The position numbers and the translations under genes are program-made. Shown piece after piece: positions 25,097-34,424 of a stretch of DNA of 64,000 nt. Origin of the DNA: Bacteroidota bacterium (GTDB taxonomy: Bacteria > Bacteroidota > Bacteroidia > AKYH767-A > OLB10); the NCBI GenBank assembly GCA_019136655.1, contig JAGVTU010000006.1, positions 1-64,000 on the forward strand, read 5' to 3'. The notes beneath the pieces were generated by a model that was not told where the DNA came from, searched no databases, and saw only the letters and a program-made list of their open reading frames with translations. How positions within the stretch are numbered: the stretch's first letter is position 1; each line of letters begins with the position of its first letter.

Positions 25097-26092
25097 ATGA
25101 AAAACGCAAAATTTAACTGCGCCATGGGGCTGATGTATTTGGCCGTGCGCAAAATGTGGCAGAACTGTAAACTGAATATTACAGATATGCATAATTTTAA
25201 GAGTAAATATACGGATGCATTTTGCGATGCACGTATAGCGGAAGTGGATGCAGCAGAAGCGATGCCTACGGAAGAGGCACGTGCAGCGGCACACTCGATG
25301 TTGCGCCTGGAGTTGATGACCACAGGCAGAACATGCAGACAAGACTGGCAAAGTCTGAAGATGTATATAAAGACTGCGTTTGCTCCTGAGCAATGGCAGA
25401 TACAATGGGATGCAGCAGGGATGAACAGCTACTATGCTGCGGGCAACAACAACTGGACGAGTTTGACGGAGTTGATGTCGGAGGGCAGTGCATATATTGC
25501 AGCAAACAAAGCGGTGTTGCTTGCAGGTGATAATATGCCTGCGGGTTTTGAAGCGCAGTTTAATGCATCGAAGGCAGAACTGAATGTTAAGCTGAGCGCG
25601 TTTACGGATGCAGAGGTGAATGCAGAGTTTGGACAGGAGCAGAAGATGGATGCGAGCAATAGTGTGTATGACCAGGCGATAATGATGGGCGAAGACGGGT
25701 TTCACCTGTTTGACGGACAGGAACTGAAACAGAATATGTTTTCGTTTGCAGCAGTGTGTGAGCTGATAGATCCGAGAGGTTCGAGTACGGCCATACTTAC
25801 AGTGCTGAATGCAACGACAGGTACACCGATAATAGCAGAGGTGGAACTTGTGGGCAGCGACCGCAAGGTGACCAGTGGTGCAGATGGCCGTGTGGAAATG
25901 GGACATCTTGCACAGGGTGAAAACAGCTTTAAGGTGACGGCAGACGGATTTACAACACAGACAGTGACGCTGAACCTGAACGTGGGAGCAACATCGCGCA
26001 CAGAGGTGGAAATGGCACCGATGTTTGGTGAAACGGTTTCGGAAGTGACTCCGATACCGGGAGCAGAGCCAGTGCCTGTGCCTGTGAGCTGA
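25097..26092 (+). CDS. orphan protein with a C-terminal carboxypeptidase-regulatory-like domain
   Basis: A 331-residue protein that I do not recognise as a whole. No signal peptide. The N-terminal half (1-225) is Ala- and Met-rich and helical in look. The C-terminal part (about 232-312: ILTVLNATTGTPIIAEVELVGSDR ... GADGRVEMGHLAQGENSFKVTADGFTTQTVTLNL) has the layout of a carboxypeptidase-regulatory/PEGA-like beta sandwich. The end is Pro/Val-rich (PIPGAEPVPVPVS). It is followed by a strong terminator. It sits alone in repeat-rich DNA beside the RM operon, and its wording (GCG, GTG, GAG codons) looks different from that operon. Confidence 0.65.
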   Translation: MKNAKFNCAMGLMYLAVRKMWQNCKLNITDMHNFKSKYTDAFCDARIAEVDAAEAMPTEEARAAAHSMLRLELMTTGRTCRQDWQSLKMYIKTAFAPEQWQIQWDAAGMNSYYAAGNNNWTSLTELMSEGSAYIAANKAVLLAGDNMPAGFEAQFNASKAELNVKLSAFTDAEVNAEFGQEQKMDASNSVYDQAIMMGEDGFHLFDGQELKQNMFSFAAVCELIDPRGSSTAILTVLNATTGTPIIAEVELVGSDRKVTSGADGRVEMGHLAQGENSFKVTADGFTTQTVTLNLNVGATSRTEVEMAPMFGETVSEVTPIPGAEPVPVPVS

Positions 26093-26127
26093 TGCGATAA
26101 AGAAAAAATAAAGTCATATTAGTAATA

Positions 26128-26163
26128 CCCCCTTTGTGCGAGAGCATGAAGGGGGTTTTTTTT
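26128..26163 (+). terminator. intrinsic terminator
   Basis: CCCCCTT, a 14-base loop, AAGGGGG and eight T residues, 36 bases after the stop of the 331-residue gene. Confidence 0.85.
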
Positions 26164-26236
26164 GTGTTGTTTGGGAGGGAGAGGGAGAGTGTGTGATTGG
26201 GGTTAAGCTAAAGTATTTTGTGTTTATCAGGATTTT

Positions 26237-26256
26237 CTCCGCCATAAATGGCGGAG
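26237..26256 (+). repeat. perfect 20-bp palindromic repeat, copy 1
   Basis: CTCCGCCATAAATGGCGGAG followed by TTATTTTT. An identical palindrome with the same following bases is at 40122-40141. Lies in the promoter-side spacer of the RM operon. In plus-strand sense it could also act as a terminator (T-rich tail). Confidence 0.8.
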
Positions 26257-26378
26257 TTATTTTTTGGGGGGATTTGAGAATTAAGGATGAGATGTTTTAA
26301 TTTGTGGAGAGGACATCATAAATGAATAGGATAAAAGATGATACTTTAGCAAATCGTTGAGGAAAACACAATTATATC

Positions 26379-27833
26379 ATGTTCGAGCAAACTTTTAAAA
26401 ACATAGACGACATTCTTCACAAAGACGCAGGTTGCGGAAGTGAATTAGATTATGTGGAGCAAACTTCTTGGATTTTGTTCCTCAAATATTTGGACGACTT
26501 AGAGAAAGATCGTGCCACAGCAGCCGAACTAACAGGTAAGACTTACACGCCTATCATTGACAAAGATTACCAATGGACAGTGTGGGCAATGCCCAAAGGC
26601 AAGGACGGAAAACTCGACCATCACAACGCCCTGACAGGCGATGATTTGACGGACTTTGTAAACAACAAACTCTTTCCTTTCCTCAAAAAATTTAAGCAAA
26701 GTGCCGACAGTGCCGACACCATTGAATACAAGATTGGCGAAATTTTCAGCGAACTGAAAAACCGCATACAAAGCGGTTACAATTTGCGTGAAGTGATTAA
26801 CCGCATTGACGAGTTGCGTTTTAGAACCCACGCAGAGAAGCACGAAATGAGCCACCTCTACGAAGACAAAATAAAAAATATGGGCAATGCAGGGCGAAAC
26901 GGTGGCGAATACTACACGCCCCGACCGCTCATTACCACCATTGTAAAAGTAGTTGCCCCAAAAATTGGTGACAAAATTTATGATGGTGCAGTTGGTTCAG
27001 CGGGCTTCTTATGTGAAGCGTTCGACTATCTGAAAAACAGCAAATCACTTTCTACCAAAGAAACCGAGATACTGCAAAAACACACCTTTTATGGCAAAGA
27101 GAAAAAATCATTGGCGTATATCATTGGCATTATGAATATGATTTTGCACGGTGTGGAAGCTCCCAACATTATACATACCAATACGCTTGCTGAAAACCTT
27201 GCCGACATACAGGAAAAAGACCGCTATGATGTAGTGCTTGCCAATCCGCCTTTTGGTGGAAAGGAACGTGCTGAAGTGCAACAAAACTTCCCGATTAAAA
27301 CAGGCGAAACCGCTTCGCTTTTTTTGCAGCATTTTATTAAAATTTTGAAAGCAGGTGGCAAGGCAGGCGTGGTAATTAAAAACACGTTTTTGAGCAATAC
27401 CGATAATGCAACAGTTGCCATACGCAAAACCTTGTTGGAAAACTGCAACCTGCATACCGTGTTGGATTTGCCGGGTGGAACATTTACCGGTGCAGGTGTA
27501 AAAACCGTTGTGTTGTTTTTTGAAAAAGGCAAAGCCACGCAAAAAGTTTGGTTTTACCAGTTGAACCTCGACCGCAATTTGGGCAAGACCAACCCACTGA
27601 ACGAAAACGATTTAGCAGAATTTGTAGAACTGCAAAAAACCTTTGCCGATAGCGAAAACTCGTGGACGGTAAATGTGAAGGACATTGACCAAAGCACCTT
27701 TGATTTGAGCGTAAAGAACCCGAATAAAAGAGAAGAAGTAACGCTACGCCAACCACAAGCTATTTTGGAAGAAATGAAAGCATTAGACGAAGAAAGTGCC
27801 GAAATCCTTAACTCAATTTTGGAATTGCTATGA
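26379..27833 (+). CDS. hsdM: type I restriction-modification methyltransferase subunit HsdM
   Basis: The modification subunit, which with HsdS methylates adenine in a bipartite site. 484 residues. N-terminal helical HsdM_N (FEQTFKNIDDILHKDAG, EQTSWILFLKYLDDLEKD) leads to the N6-adenine methylase domain, with YYTPRPLI near 178-185, the SAM loop DGAVGSAGFL near 200 and motif IV NPPF at 289-292. ATG 26379 is the natural start. The stop overlaps the hsdS start by 4 bases (ATGA). A weak -7-like TACTTTAG lies at 26342. Confidence 0.95.
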   Translation: MFEQTFKNIDDILHKDAGCGSELDYVEQTSWILFLKYLDDLEKDRATAAELTGKTYTPIIDKDYQWTVWAMPKGKDGKLDHHNALTGDDLTDFVNNKLFPFLKKFKQSADSADTIEYKIGEIFSELKNRIQSGYNLREVINRIDELRFRTHAEKHEMSHLYEDKIKNMGNAGRNGGEYYTPRPLITTIVKVVAPKIGDKIYDGAVGSAGFLCEAFDYLKNSKSLSTKETEILQKHTFYGKEKKSLAYIIGIMNMILHGVEAPNIIHTNTLAENLADIQEKDRYDVVLANPPFGGKERAEVQQNFPIKTGETASLFLQHFIKILKAGGKAGVVIKNTFLSNTDNATVAIRKTLLENCNLHTVLDLPGGTFTGAGVKTVVLFFEKGKATQKVWFYQLNLDRNLGKTNPLNENDLAEFVELQKTFADSENSWTVNVKDIDQSTFDLSVKNPNKREEVTLRQPQAILEEMKALDEESAEILNSILELL

Positions 27834-29173
27834 TTAAAACAGAAGTCATAAAAGATACAGGATATGAGTTGTTTCAACAATTACTTTCCGAAAAGAGAAA
27901 GCTCATTGCTGAAAAATTAATTCTTGATAAAAAGGACAATCACAAATATCCGATTGAAAATATTCCGTTTAATATACCTGACAATTGGCATTGGTGCTAC
28001 CTCTCAGATATTTCAATTATTCAAGAAGGTCCAGGAATAAGAAAACACCAGTATCAAGACGAAGGAATTCAATTTTTAACTGTTACTAATATTCTCGAAG
28101 ATGCTATTGATTTAGAAAAGTCTAAAAAATACATTTCAAAAAGTGAATATGAAAAAACATACAGCCACTTTACTATAAAAAAAGGAGATATAGTTACTGC
28201 TTGTTCAGGTGGAAGTTGGGGAAAGTCGGCTATGTTTGATTTAGATGATAAGTTAATCTTAAATACAAGCACTTTAAGGCTTAGATTTTACAACGATTTA
28301 GGCGATAATAGATATTTGTATTATCTGACAAAGACAAGTTACTTTAAAGACAGTTTAAGTTCATACATAACAGGACAACAACCTAATTATGGTTATTCGC
28401 ATTATTCCAAGATTCCAATCCCTCTTCCCCCTCTCCCCGAACAACAACGCATTGTTTCCATCTTAGATGAAGCCTTTGCCGCCATAGCCAAGGCAAAAGC
28501 CAATGCCGAACAAAACCTCAAAAACGCCAAAGAACTTTTTGAAAGCTATTTGCAGGGGGTGTTTGAGAATAAAGGTGATGGTTGGGAGGAGAAGAGAATT
28601 GACGAAATATGTAAATTGATAAATGGAAGAGCCTACAAGAAAGATGAATTGCTTAATAAAGGTAAATATCGTGTTTTACGTGTCGGCAACTTTTTTACAA
28701 GCGACCATTGGTATTATTCAGATTTAGAGTTGGATGAAGACAAGTATTGTGATAAGGAAGACTTACTCTATGCTTGGTCAGCCTCATTTGGTCCTAGAAT
28801 TTGGAAAGAAGAAAAGGTAATCTACCACTATCATATATGGAAAGTAATTCCAAATGAAAATTTAGTGACAAGGGATTTTCTTTTCACCCTATTTGAATGG
28901 GATAAAGAAAAAATAAAGGCAGCACAAGGAACCGGAACAACAATGTTACACGTTTCAAAAGGCTCGATGGAAAATAGGATTGTTCCTGTTGCACCACTCA
29001 AAGAACAACAGACCATCGTTCGCAAATTAGATGCCCTGCGAGCCGAAACACAAAAGTTGGAAGCAGTGTATCAAAAGAAAATAGATGATTTGGAAGAACT
29101 GAAAAAATCCATCTTGCAAAAGGCATTTGCGGGAGAATTGAAAACTGAAACTAAATTACAAATAGCAAATTAA
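27830..29173 (+). CDS. hsdS: type I restriction-modification specificity subunit HsdS
   Basis: Provides DNA sequence specificity to the complex. 447 residues with two target-recognition domains (about 45-195 and 245-388). Each is followed by the conserved helical spacer start: PLPPLPEQQRIVSILDEAF near 197 and PLKEQQTIVRKLDAL near 388. The protein ends with the DLEELKKSILQKAFAGEL segment typical of HsdS. The recognised site cannot be predicted. The ATGA overlap with hsdM and the one-base gap to the next gene indicate one operon. Confidence 0.94.
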   Translation: MIKTEVIKDTGYELFQQLLSEKRKLIAEKLILDKKDNHKYPIENIPFNIPDNWHWCYLSDISIIQEGPGIRKHQYQDEGIQFLTVTNILEDAIDLEKSKKYISKSEYEKTYSHFTIKKGDIVTACSGGSWGKSAMFDLDDKLILNTSTLRLRFYNDLGDNRYLYYLTKTSYFKDSLSSYITGQQPNYGYSHYSKIPIPLPPLPEQQRIVSILDEAFAAIAKAKANAEQNLKNAKELFESYLQGVFENKGDGWEEKRIDEICKLINGRAYKKDELLNKGKYRVLRVGNFFTSDHWYYSDLELDEDKYCDKEDLLYAWSASFGPRIWKEEKVIYHYHIWKVIPNENLVTRDFLFTLFEWDKEKIKAAQGTGTTMLHVSKGSMENRIVPVAPLKEQQTIVRKLDALRAETQKLEAVYQKKIDDLEELKKSILQKAFAGELKTETKLQIAN

Positions 29174-29174
29174 A

Positions 29175-31895
29175 ATGCGATTATTCAAGATATTCTTAGC
29201 CTCACCAGGCGACACAGATGCTGAAAGACTTGTAGCAGAAGAAGCAGTTGAAGAAATCAATAAATCAATTGGTTCAAGAGATAATTTCAGACTTGAATTG
29301 CTGAAATGGGAAAATGACACCTATCCATCTGTTGGTGAAGATGGGCAAGATGTTATCAATAAACAGATTGGTAGCGATTATCAAATTTTTGTAGGCATAA
29401 TGTGGAAGAAATTTGGCTCACCAACCAAAAGAGCAGGTTCGGGCACAGAAGAAGAATTTAATCTTGCTTACGACCGATATAGAAGAAAAAAGGACATTCA
29501 AATTATGTTCTACTTTAATTCTGCACCAATTCCTCAAGATGCAGACTTAGTGCAATTTCAAAAAGTAAGAGAGTTCAAAAAGAAAATTGAAGATTTAGGA
29601 GCATATCATAAACCATTTGATTCTACCAAAGATTTTGAAAAGAGTTTAAGAATGGATTTAACCCGCTATGTTAAAGACATTATAAAAGAAGAAATTCAAG
29701 AAGCAGTTATCAGCAAACCCGAAGAACTACGGCAGGTTATACCAGAGATTAAAGAAAGTTTCAAAATATATTTGAACGACTTAGAAGCAAACTTTGCTCA
29801 TAGCAAAGTTGACCCTTTACGCCTTGAAGATATTTACATTGCACCCGATTTAAAAGACCTAAACAATGGCAAGAAAACAACTACTGTTAAGGTTGAAAAT
29901 CTTGATGCTTTAACTGATGCCATAGATGTCGAAGGAACAAAATTTGCTTTTCTTGGTAATGACTCGGCAGGAAAATCCGCAAACTGCAAATATCTATTTC
30001 AAAAATACTTTGAACTCGGACTTTATCCAGTTCTAATTAGTGGTTATGATGTTGGTTCAAATATTCGTCCTGACACACTGCAAAACCTCATTGAAGAAAA
30101 GATTACTGAACAATATGAAGTTCCTTTCAGCTTATCTGTAATTGACAAAACAAGGGTAATCGTAATTATTGATGATTTTCACAAAGCAACCAAAGGAAAA
30201 AATAGATATTGGCCAGCTTTGATGAAGAACTTAGAAGATTTGTTCCATCACATTATTGTAACAGGCAATTCTTTAATGCTGATTGAAAACCTTAATAAGC
30301 AAGACGCATTTAAGAACTTTAAAGTATATGCCATTTTAGAGTTTGGTCCTAAATTTAGATATGATTTAGTAAATAAGTGGAACACTATTGGAATTGAAAC
30401 CCGATTCCAAGACCACAATGAAATCCTAAGAAAAAATGATGCTTACCTCTCCCATATTAAAGCGATAATTGGTAAAAATTATATTCCTTCATATCCGTTC
30501 TATTTGCTTTCAATGCTTCAAGCCCTTGAAAGTGGCAATGTTCAAAATACGAATTATTCAATTCACGGCTTCTACTATGAAGTTTTGATAAATGAATGTT
30601 TTAGCAAAGCAATTAAGGACAGAAAAGAAATAAGTCTATACTACAATTACCTTACTCAATTTTGTTTCTTCCTGTTTGAGCAAGGTGTTAAAGATGTTTC
30701 GCTTGAAGAATTTGACGCTTTTCACAATATGTATTGTGAGAAGCATGATTTAACCTACCGAAAAGAAACAATTCTTGAAACTTTTGATTCCGCTAAACTG
30801 CTATACATCAACAGTCGGGTTTACATCAAGGAAAAATATGTTTACTACTTTTTTGTAGCAAAATATATCGCCAATGAAATTGCTAACAGACAAGAAATAA
30901 AGGAACTTGTTACAAAAATGTGTTATCGTGTATTTCGTGATGAATACGCAAGCATTATAATGTTTGTAACCCACCTTTCAAAAGACAATTTCATAATTAG
31001 CGAACTTATTAAAATTGCAAACTCTTTATTTCCCGAAGCAAATGTTGCTCAATTACAAGATGACATCAACGAAATAAATGAACTTGTTGAAAGTATTCCC
31101 GAGCAAGTTTTAGAAATTGTAAATGTTGATGACCAACGCAACGAAGAACTTCAAGAAGAAGAAGAATATGAAAAACTTGAAAAAGAACTTGAAGAAGAAA
31201 AAACCAATTACGACAAGTTCTCCTTAGATGATGATATTTCAAGTATTGACTTTTTCGCAAGAATTTCGAGAGCATTAAAAACGATTGACATATTAGGTCA
31301 GGTTGCCAAAAAACATTGGGGCGAATTAGACGGAGAGCAAAAATTAAGTTTAGTAACAACTACTTATGATGTAGGATTGAAAACACTTGATTTCTATTTG
31401 CAACTTCTTCAAAGAAATTCAAAAGACATAGTTGAACACATCAGCCAGTTAATAAAAGAAAAGCATTTTAAAGACAAACACAGTTTAGAACAAGGTATTG
31501 AAGAAGCATCTCGCAATTTTGTTTTTAGACTTTGTTTTATGGCTTCTTTCGGAATTACTAAAAGAGTTTCAAATGCTATTGGCTACGATAAACTGAGAAA
31601 TACTTTTGATAAAGCGTTAACAGCACAACCATACAATTCTGTAAAACTAATTGACCTATCTATAAAATTGGGCTATTCAAGCATTGCCACTCAAATTGAA
31701 TTGATTGAAGAATATAAGGACGATATGGCAAAGAATAAACTTAGCACTGTTGTTCTCCAAAATCTCGTTATTGATTATATGTATATGTTCGACACAGACT
31801 ATAAAACAAGAAGTAGAATTTGTAATAAGTTGGGTATTAGTGTGCTGGAGCAAATCAAAATAGACCAAACTTCTACTGTAAAAAAGAAAGATTAA
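29175..31895 (+). CDS. DUF4062 plus STAND-type P-loop NTPase, embedded in the hsd operon
   Basis: A 906-residue protein between hsdS and hsdR. The N-terminus (1-175: LFKIFLASPGDTDAERLVAEEAVEEIN, then YQIFVGIMWKKFGSPTKRAGSGTEEEF) is a DUF4062 domain, a TIR/SEFIR-like fold often placed before NACHT/STAND NTPases. An NTPase follows with Walker A GNDSAGKS at 261-268 and Walker B VIVIIDDF with Asp333-Asp334. The rest is helical, with a Glu-rich coiled coil (about 652-690) and a C-terminal helical region that could be the sensor. The gene lies one base after hsdS and two bases before hsdR, so it is translated as part of the operon. Role inferred: defence effector or a guard of the RM complex. Confidence 0.8.
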   Translation: MRLFKIFLASPGDTDAERLVAEEAVEEINKSIGSRDNFRLELLKWENDTYPSVGEDGQDVINKQIGSDYQIFVGIMWKKFGSPTKRAGSGTEEEFNLAYDRYRRKKDIQIMFYFNSAPIPQDADLVQFQKVREFKKKIEDLGAYHKPFDSTKDFEKSLRMDLTRYVKDIIKEEIQEAVISKPEELRQVIPEIKESFKIYLNDLEANFAHSKVDPLRLEDIYIAPDLKDLNNGKKTTTVKVENLDALTDAIDVEGTKFAFLGNDSAGKSANCKYLFQKYFELGLYPVLISGYDVGSNIRPDTLQNLIEEKITEQYEVPFSLSVIDKTRVIVIIDDFHKATKGKNRYWPALMKNLEDLFHHIIVTGNSLMLIENLNKQDAFKNFKVYAILEFGPKFRYDLVNKWNTIGIETRFQDHNEILRKNDAYLSHIKAIIGKNYIPSYPFYLLSMLQALESGNVQNTNYSIHGFYYEVLINECFSKAIKDRKEISLYYNYLTQFCFFLFEQGVKDVSLEEFDAFHNMYCEKHDLTYRKETILETFDSAKLLYINSRVYIKEKYVYYFFVAKYIANEIANRQEIKELVTKMCYRVFRDEYASIIMFVTHLSKDNFIISELIKIANSLFPEANVAQLQDDINEINELVESIPEQVLEIVNVDDQRNEELQEEEEYEKLEKELEEEKTNYDKFSLDDDISSIDFFARISRALKTIDILGQVAKKHWGELDGEQKLSLVTTTYDVGLKTLDFYLQLLQRNSKDIVEHISQLIKEKHFKDKHSLEQGIEEASRNFVFRLCFMASFGITKRVSNAIGYDKLRNTFDKALTAQPYNSVKLIDLSIKLGYSSIATQIELIEEYKDDMAKNKLSTVVLQNLVIDYMYMFDTDYKTRSRICNKLGISVLEQIKIDQTSTVKKKD

Positions 31896-31897
31896 AA

Positions 31898-34216
31898 ATG
31901 AACGAAGCAGAAACAAGAGCAGAACTCATAGACCCAAAGCTAAAAGCTTGTGGTTGGGGCGTTGTGGAAGGCTCTAAAGTCCTTCGTGAATACAACATCA
32001 CCGCAGGTAAAATTCAAACAGGCGGTGGCAGGGGCAAACGAGAAATTGCCGATTATGTGTTGGTTTACAAAGGCATCAAATTGGCAGTGGTAGAAGCCAA
32101 AAGTGATGAATTAGAAGTGGGCGAAGGCGTAATGCAAGCCAAGAAATATGCGGACAAACTAAAATTAGAAACCACATACAGCACCAACGGCAAAGCCATT
32201 TACCAAATCTGTATGAAATCAGGCGAAGAAGGTTTGGTAACAGATTTTCTAAGCCCAAAAGAACTTTGGAATAAAACCTTTGCAGAGAAAAACGATTGGA
32301 GAGAAAAATTTGCTAATATTCCGTTTGAAGACAAAAGCGGAAGTTGGCAGTTAAGATATTATCAGGAAATTGCCGTTCAACGCACCGTTGAAGCCATTGC
32401 ACAAAGCAAAGAAAGAATTTTGCTCACCCTTGCCACAGGAACAGGAAAAACAGCAATCGCTTTTCAAATTGCGTGGAAACTGTTTCAAACCCGTTGGAAC
32501 TTAAAACGAGACGGCAACCGAAGACCGAGAATTTTATTTTTAGCCGATAGAAACATATTAGCCGACCAAGCCTACAATTCATTTTCGGCTTTTCCCGAAG
32601 ATGCTTTGGTGCGGATAAAACCCAATGAAATAAAGAAAAGCGGAAAAGTGCCGACCAACGGCAGTATTTTCTTTACCATTTTTCAAACCTTTATGAGTGG
32701 CACGGATGCAGAAGGAAAAGCTGCACCCTACTTTGGCGAATATCCAGCCGACTATTTTGATTTCATCATCATTGATGAGTGCCACCGTGGCGGAGCAAAT
32801 GACGAAAGCAATTGGCGAAGCATTTTAGAGTATTTCAGTCCGGCAGTGCAATTGGGTTTAACCGCTACTCCCAAGAGAAAAGACAATGTTGATACTTACA
32901 AATATTTTGGCGAACCAGTTTACATCTATTCGCTGAAAGAAGGAATTAATGACGGTTTCTTAACGCCTTTCAAAGTAAAACGCATTAAAACCACTTTAGA
33001 TGATTACCGCTACACATCAGACGACACGATTGTAGAAGGAGAAATTGAAGAAGGTAAATTGTATGAAGAAAAAGACTTTAACCGCACGATTGAAATTGTA
33101 GAGCGAGAAGCCAAGCGGGTAAACATCTTTTTAGATGAAGCCAACCAAAACGAAAAGGCAATTATCTTTTGTGCCAATCAAGGACACGCAGCATTGATAA
33201 GAGATTTGGTAAACCAAAATGCCAAGAGCAAAGACCCGTTTTATTGTGTTCGTGTTACTGCCAATGACGGAGAAGAAGGCGAAAGATTGTTGAGAGAATT
33301 TCAGGACAACGAAAAAACAATCCCAACCATTCTGACTACTTCGCAAAAACTCTCCACGGGAGTTGATGCAAGAAACATTCGGAATATCGTTTTGCTTCGC
33401 CCGGTCAATTCAATGATTGAGTTTAAACAAATCGTTGGTCGTGGCACACGCCTATTTGACGGCAAAGAGTTTTTCACCATTTACGACTTTGTAGATGCTT
33501 ACAAACATTTTTCAGACCCTGAATGGGACGGAGAACCTTTGGAAGAAGAACCAAGCGGAGTAAAAGAACCAAAAGGCGAATACAAACCAAGAGAGCCTAA
33601 AGAACCGACTGAAACCGAACGAAAGCAGAAAATCAAAATCAAATTGCGAAACGGAAAAGAAAGAGAAATACAATCAATGATTTCTACTTCGTTTTGGAGT
33701 GCGGACGGCAAACCGATTTCAGCAGAAGAATTTTTGAATAACCTATTTGGCGAGTTACCGAAACTATTCAAAGACGAAGAAGAACTGCGGAAACTTTGGA
33801 GCAATCCAATCACCCGAAAAATTTTGTTGGAAAATTTAGATGCAGCAGGTTTCCCCAAAGGCGATTTACTGACTTTGCAAAAGTTGGTAGATATGGAAAA
33901 AAGCGACTTGTATGATGTGTTAGAATATGTTTTCAATGGCGATTACATCGCAATGACAAGAGAAGCCAGAGCCAAAGCAGCCGAAGCGACAATTTTTGCC
34001 TTACTCAACGACAAACAAAAGGAGTTTATCACTTTCGTTTTGAGCAAATACATTGAAACAGGCGTGGACGAACTCGACCAAGAACAGATTCCGACTCTGT
34101 TAAAAAACAAATATCACACGTTGGAAGATGCACGAGAAATATTGGGTAACCTAACAGACATCAGTAAACTGTTTATAGAATTTCAAGAACATCTTTACAA
34201 ACAAAGAGTAGCATAA
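31898..34216 (+). CDS. hsdR: type I restriction-modification endonuclease/translocase subunit HsdR
   Basis: Motor and nuclease subunit that cuts unmodified DNA after translocation. 772 residues. The N-terminal PD-(D/E)xK nuclease has Asp52 and Glu66-x-Lys68 (VVEAKSDE). The SF2 helicase motor has ATGTGKT near 178-184, DECH at 293-296, LTATPKR, and a motif VI region VGRGTRLF. The C-terminal region (about 560-772) is helical with a charged linker (REPKEPTETERKQK) and probably contacts HsdM. Shorter than EcoKI-type HsdR (about 1170), as in the compact subfamily. A copy of the interspersed repeat follows 57 bases after the stop. Confidence 0.94.
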   Translation: MNEAETRAELIDPKLKACGWGVVEGSKVLREYNITAGKIQTGGGRGKREIADYVLVYKGIKLAVVEAKSDELEVGEGVMQAKKYADKLKLETTYSTNGKAIYQICMKSGEEGLVTDFLSPKELWNKTFAEKNDWREKFANIPFEDKSGSWQLRYYQEIAVQRTVEAIAQSKERILLTLATGTGKTAIAFQIAWKLFQTRWNLKRDGNRRPRILFLADRNILADQAYNSFSAFPEDALVRIKPNEIKKSGKVPTNGSIFFTIFQTFMSGTDAEGKAAPYFGEYPADYFDFIIIDECHRGGANDESNWRSILEYFSPAVQLGLTATPKRKDNVDTYKYFGEPVYIYSLKEGINDGFLTPFKVKRIKTTLDDYRYTSDDTIVEGEIEEGKLYEEKDFNRTIEIVEREAKRVNIFLDEANQNEKAIIFCANQGHAALIRDLVNQNAKSKDPFYCVRVTANDGEEGERLLREFQDNEKTIPTILTTSQKLSTGVDARNIRNIVLLRPVNSMIEFKQIVGRGTRLFDGKEFFTIYDFVDAYKHFSDPEWDGEPLEEEPSGVKEPKGEYKPREPKEPTETERKQKIKIKLRNGKEREIQSMISTSFWSADGKPISAEEFLNNLFGELPKLFKDEEELRKLWSNPITRKILLENLDAAGFPKGDLLTLQKLVDMEKSDLYDVLEYVFNGDYIAMTREARAKAAEATIFALLNDKQKEFITFVLSKYIETGVDELDQEQIPTLLKNKYHTLEDAREILGNLTDISKLFIEFQEHLYKQRVA

Positions 34217-34272
34217 GAGAGTGACTCGTCCTAACAAAAGTTTGATGTATAATTATTAAGTGCAGATGCTTA

Positions 34273-34371
34273 CCTCCGCGCACCCGTGGCCTTAGAGGGC
34301 GCTGGCACGCTTCGAATACGTTGCGCGTTGATGAACAACCCGGCAGTTCCGCAGTACTGCGGATTGCCGTA
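34273..34371 (+). repeat. interspersed intergenic repeat, copy 4
   Basis: CTCCGCGCACCCGTGGCCTT begins at 34275, then CGCTTCGAATACG, and after a short variable part the hairpin module GGCAGTTCCGCAGTACTGCG. Sits just downstream of hsdR. Confidence 0.8.
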
Positions 34372-34409
34372 TGTCATTTTAATTTACACATCCATATACA
34401 TCCTATCCC

Positions 34410-34417
34410 TACATTTG
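34410..34417 (+). promoter_or_regulatory. -7 promoter element (TACATTTG) abutting pssA
   Basis: TACATTTG, then CAACCTG and the ATG at 34425. A seven-base gap predicts a leaderless or nearly leaderless mRNA. Confidence 0.65.
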
Positions 34418-34424
34418 CAACCTG

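Noticed and set aside
25091-25906. 271-residue minus-strand frame
   Set aside because: Antisense to the 331-residue gene; Cys/His-rich random-looking translation, and the sense frame has a recognisable domain and a terminator.
26128-26378. Remnant of a transposase at the left side of the RM operon
   Set aside because: Only a terminator, a palindrome and AT-rich DNA are present; no frame with DDE or other transposase motifs anywhere in the window.
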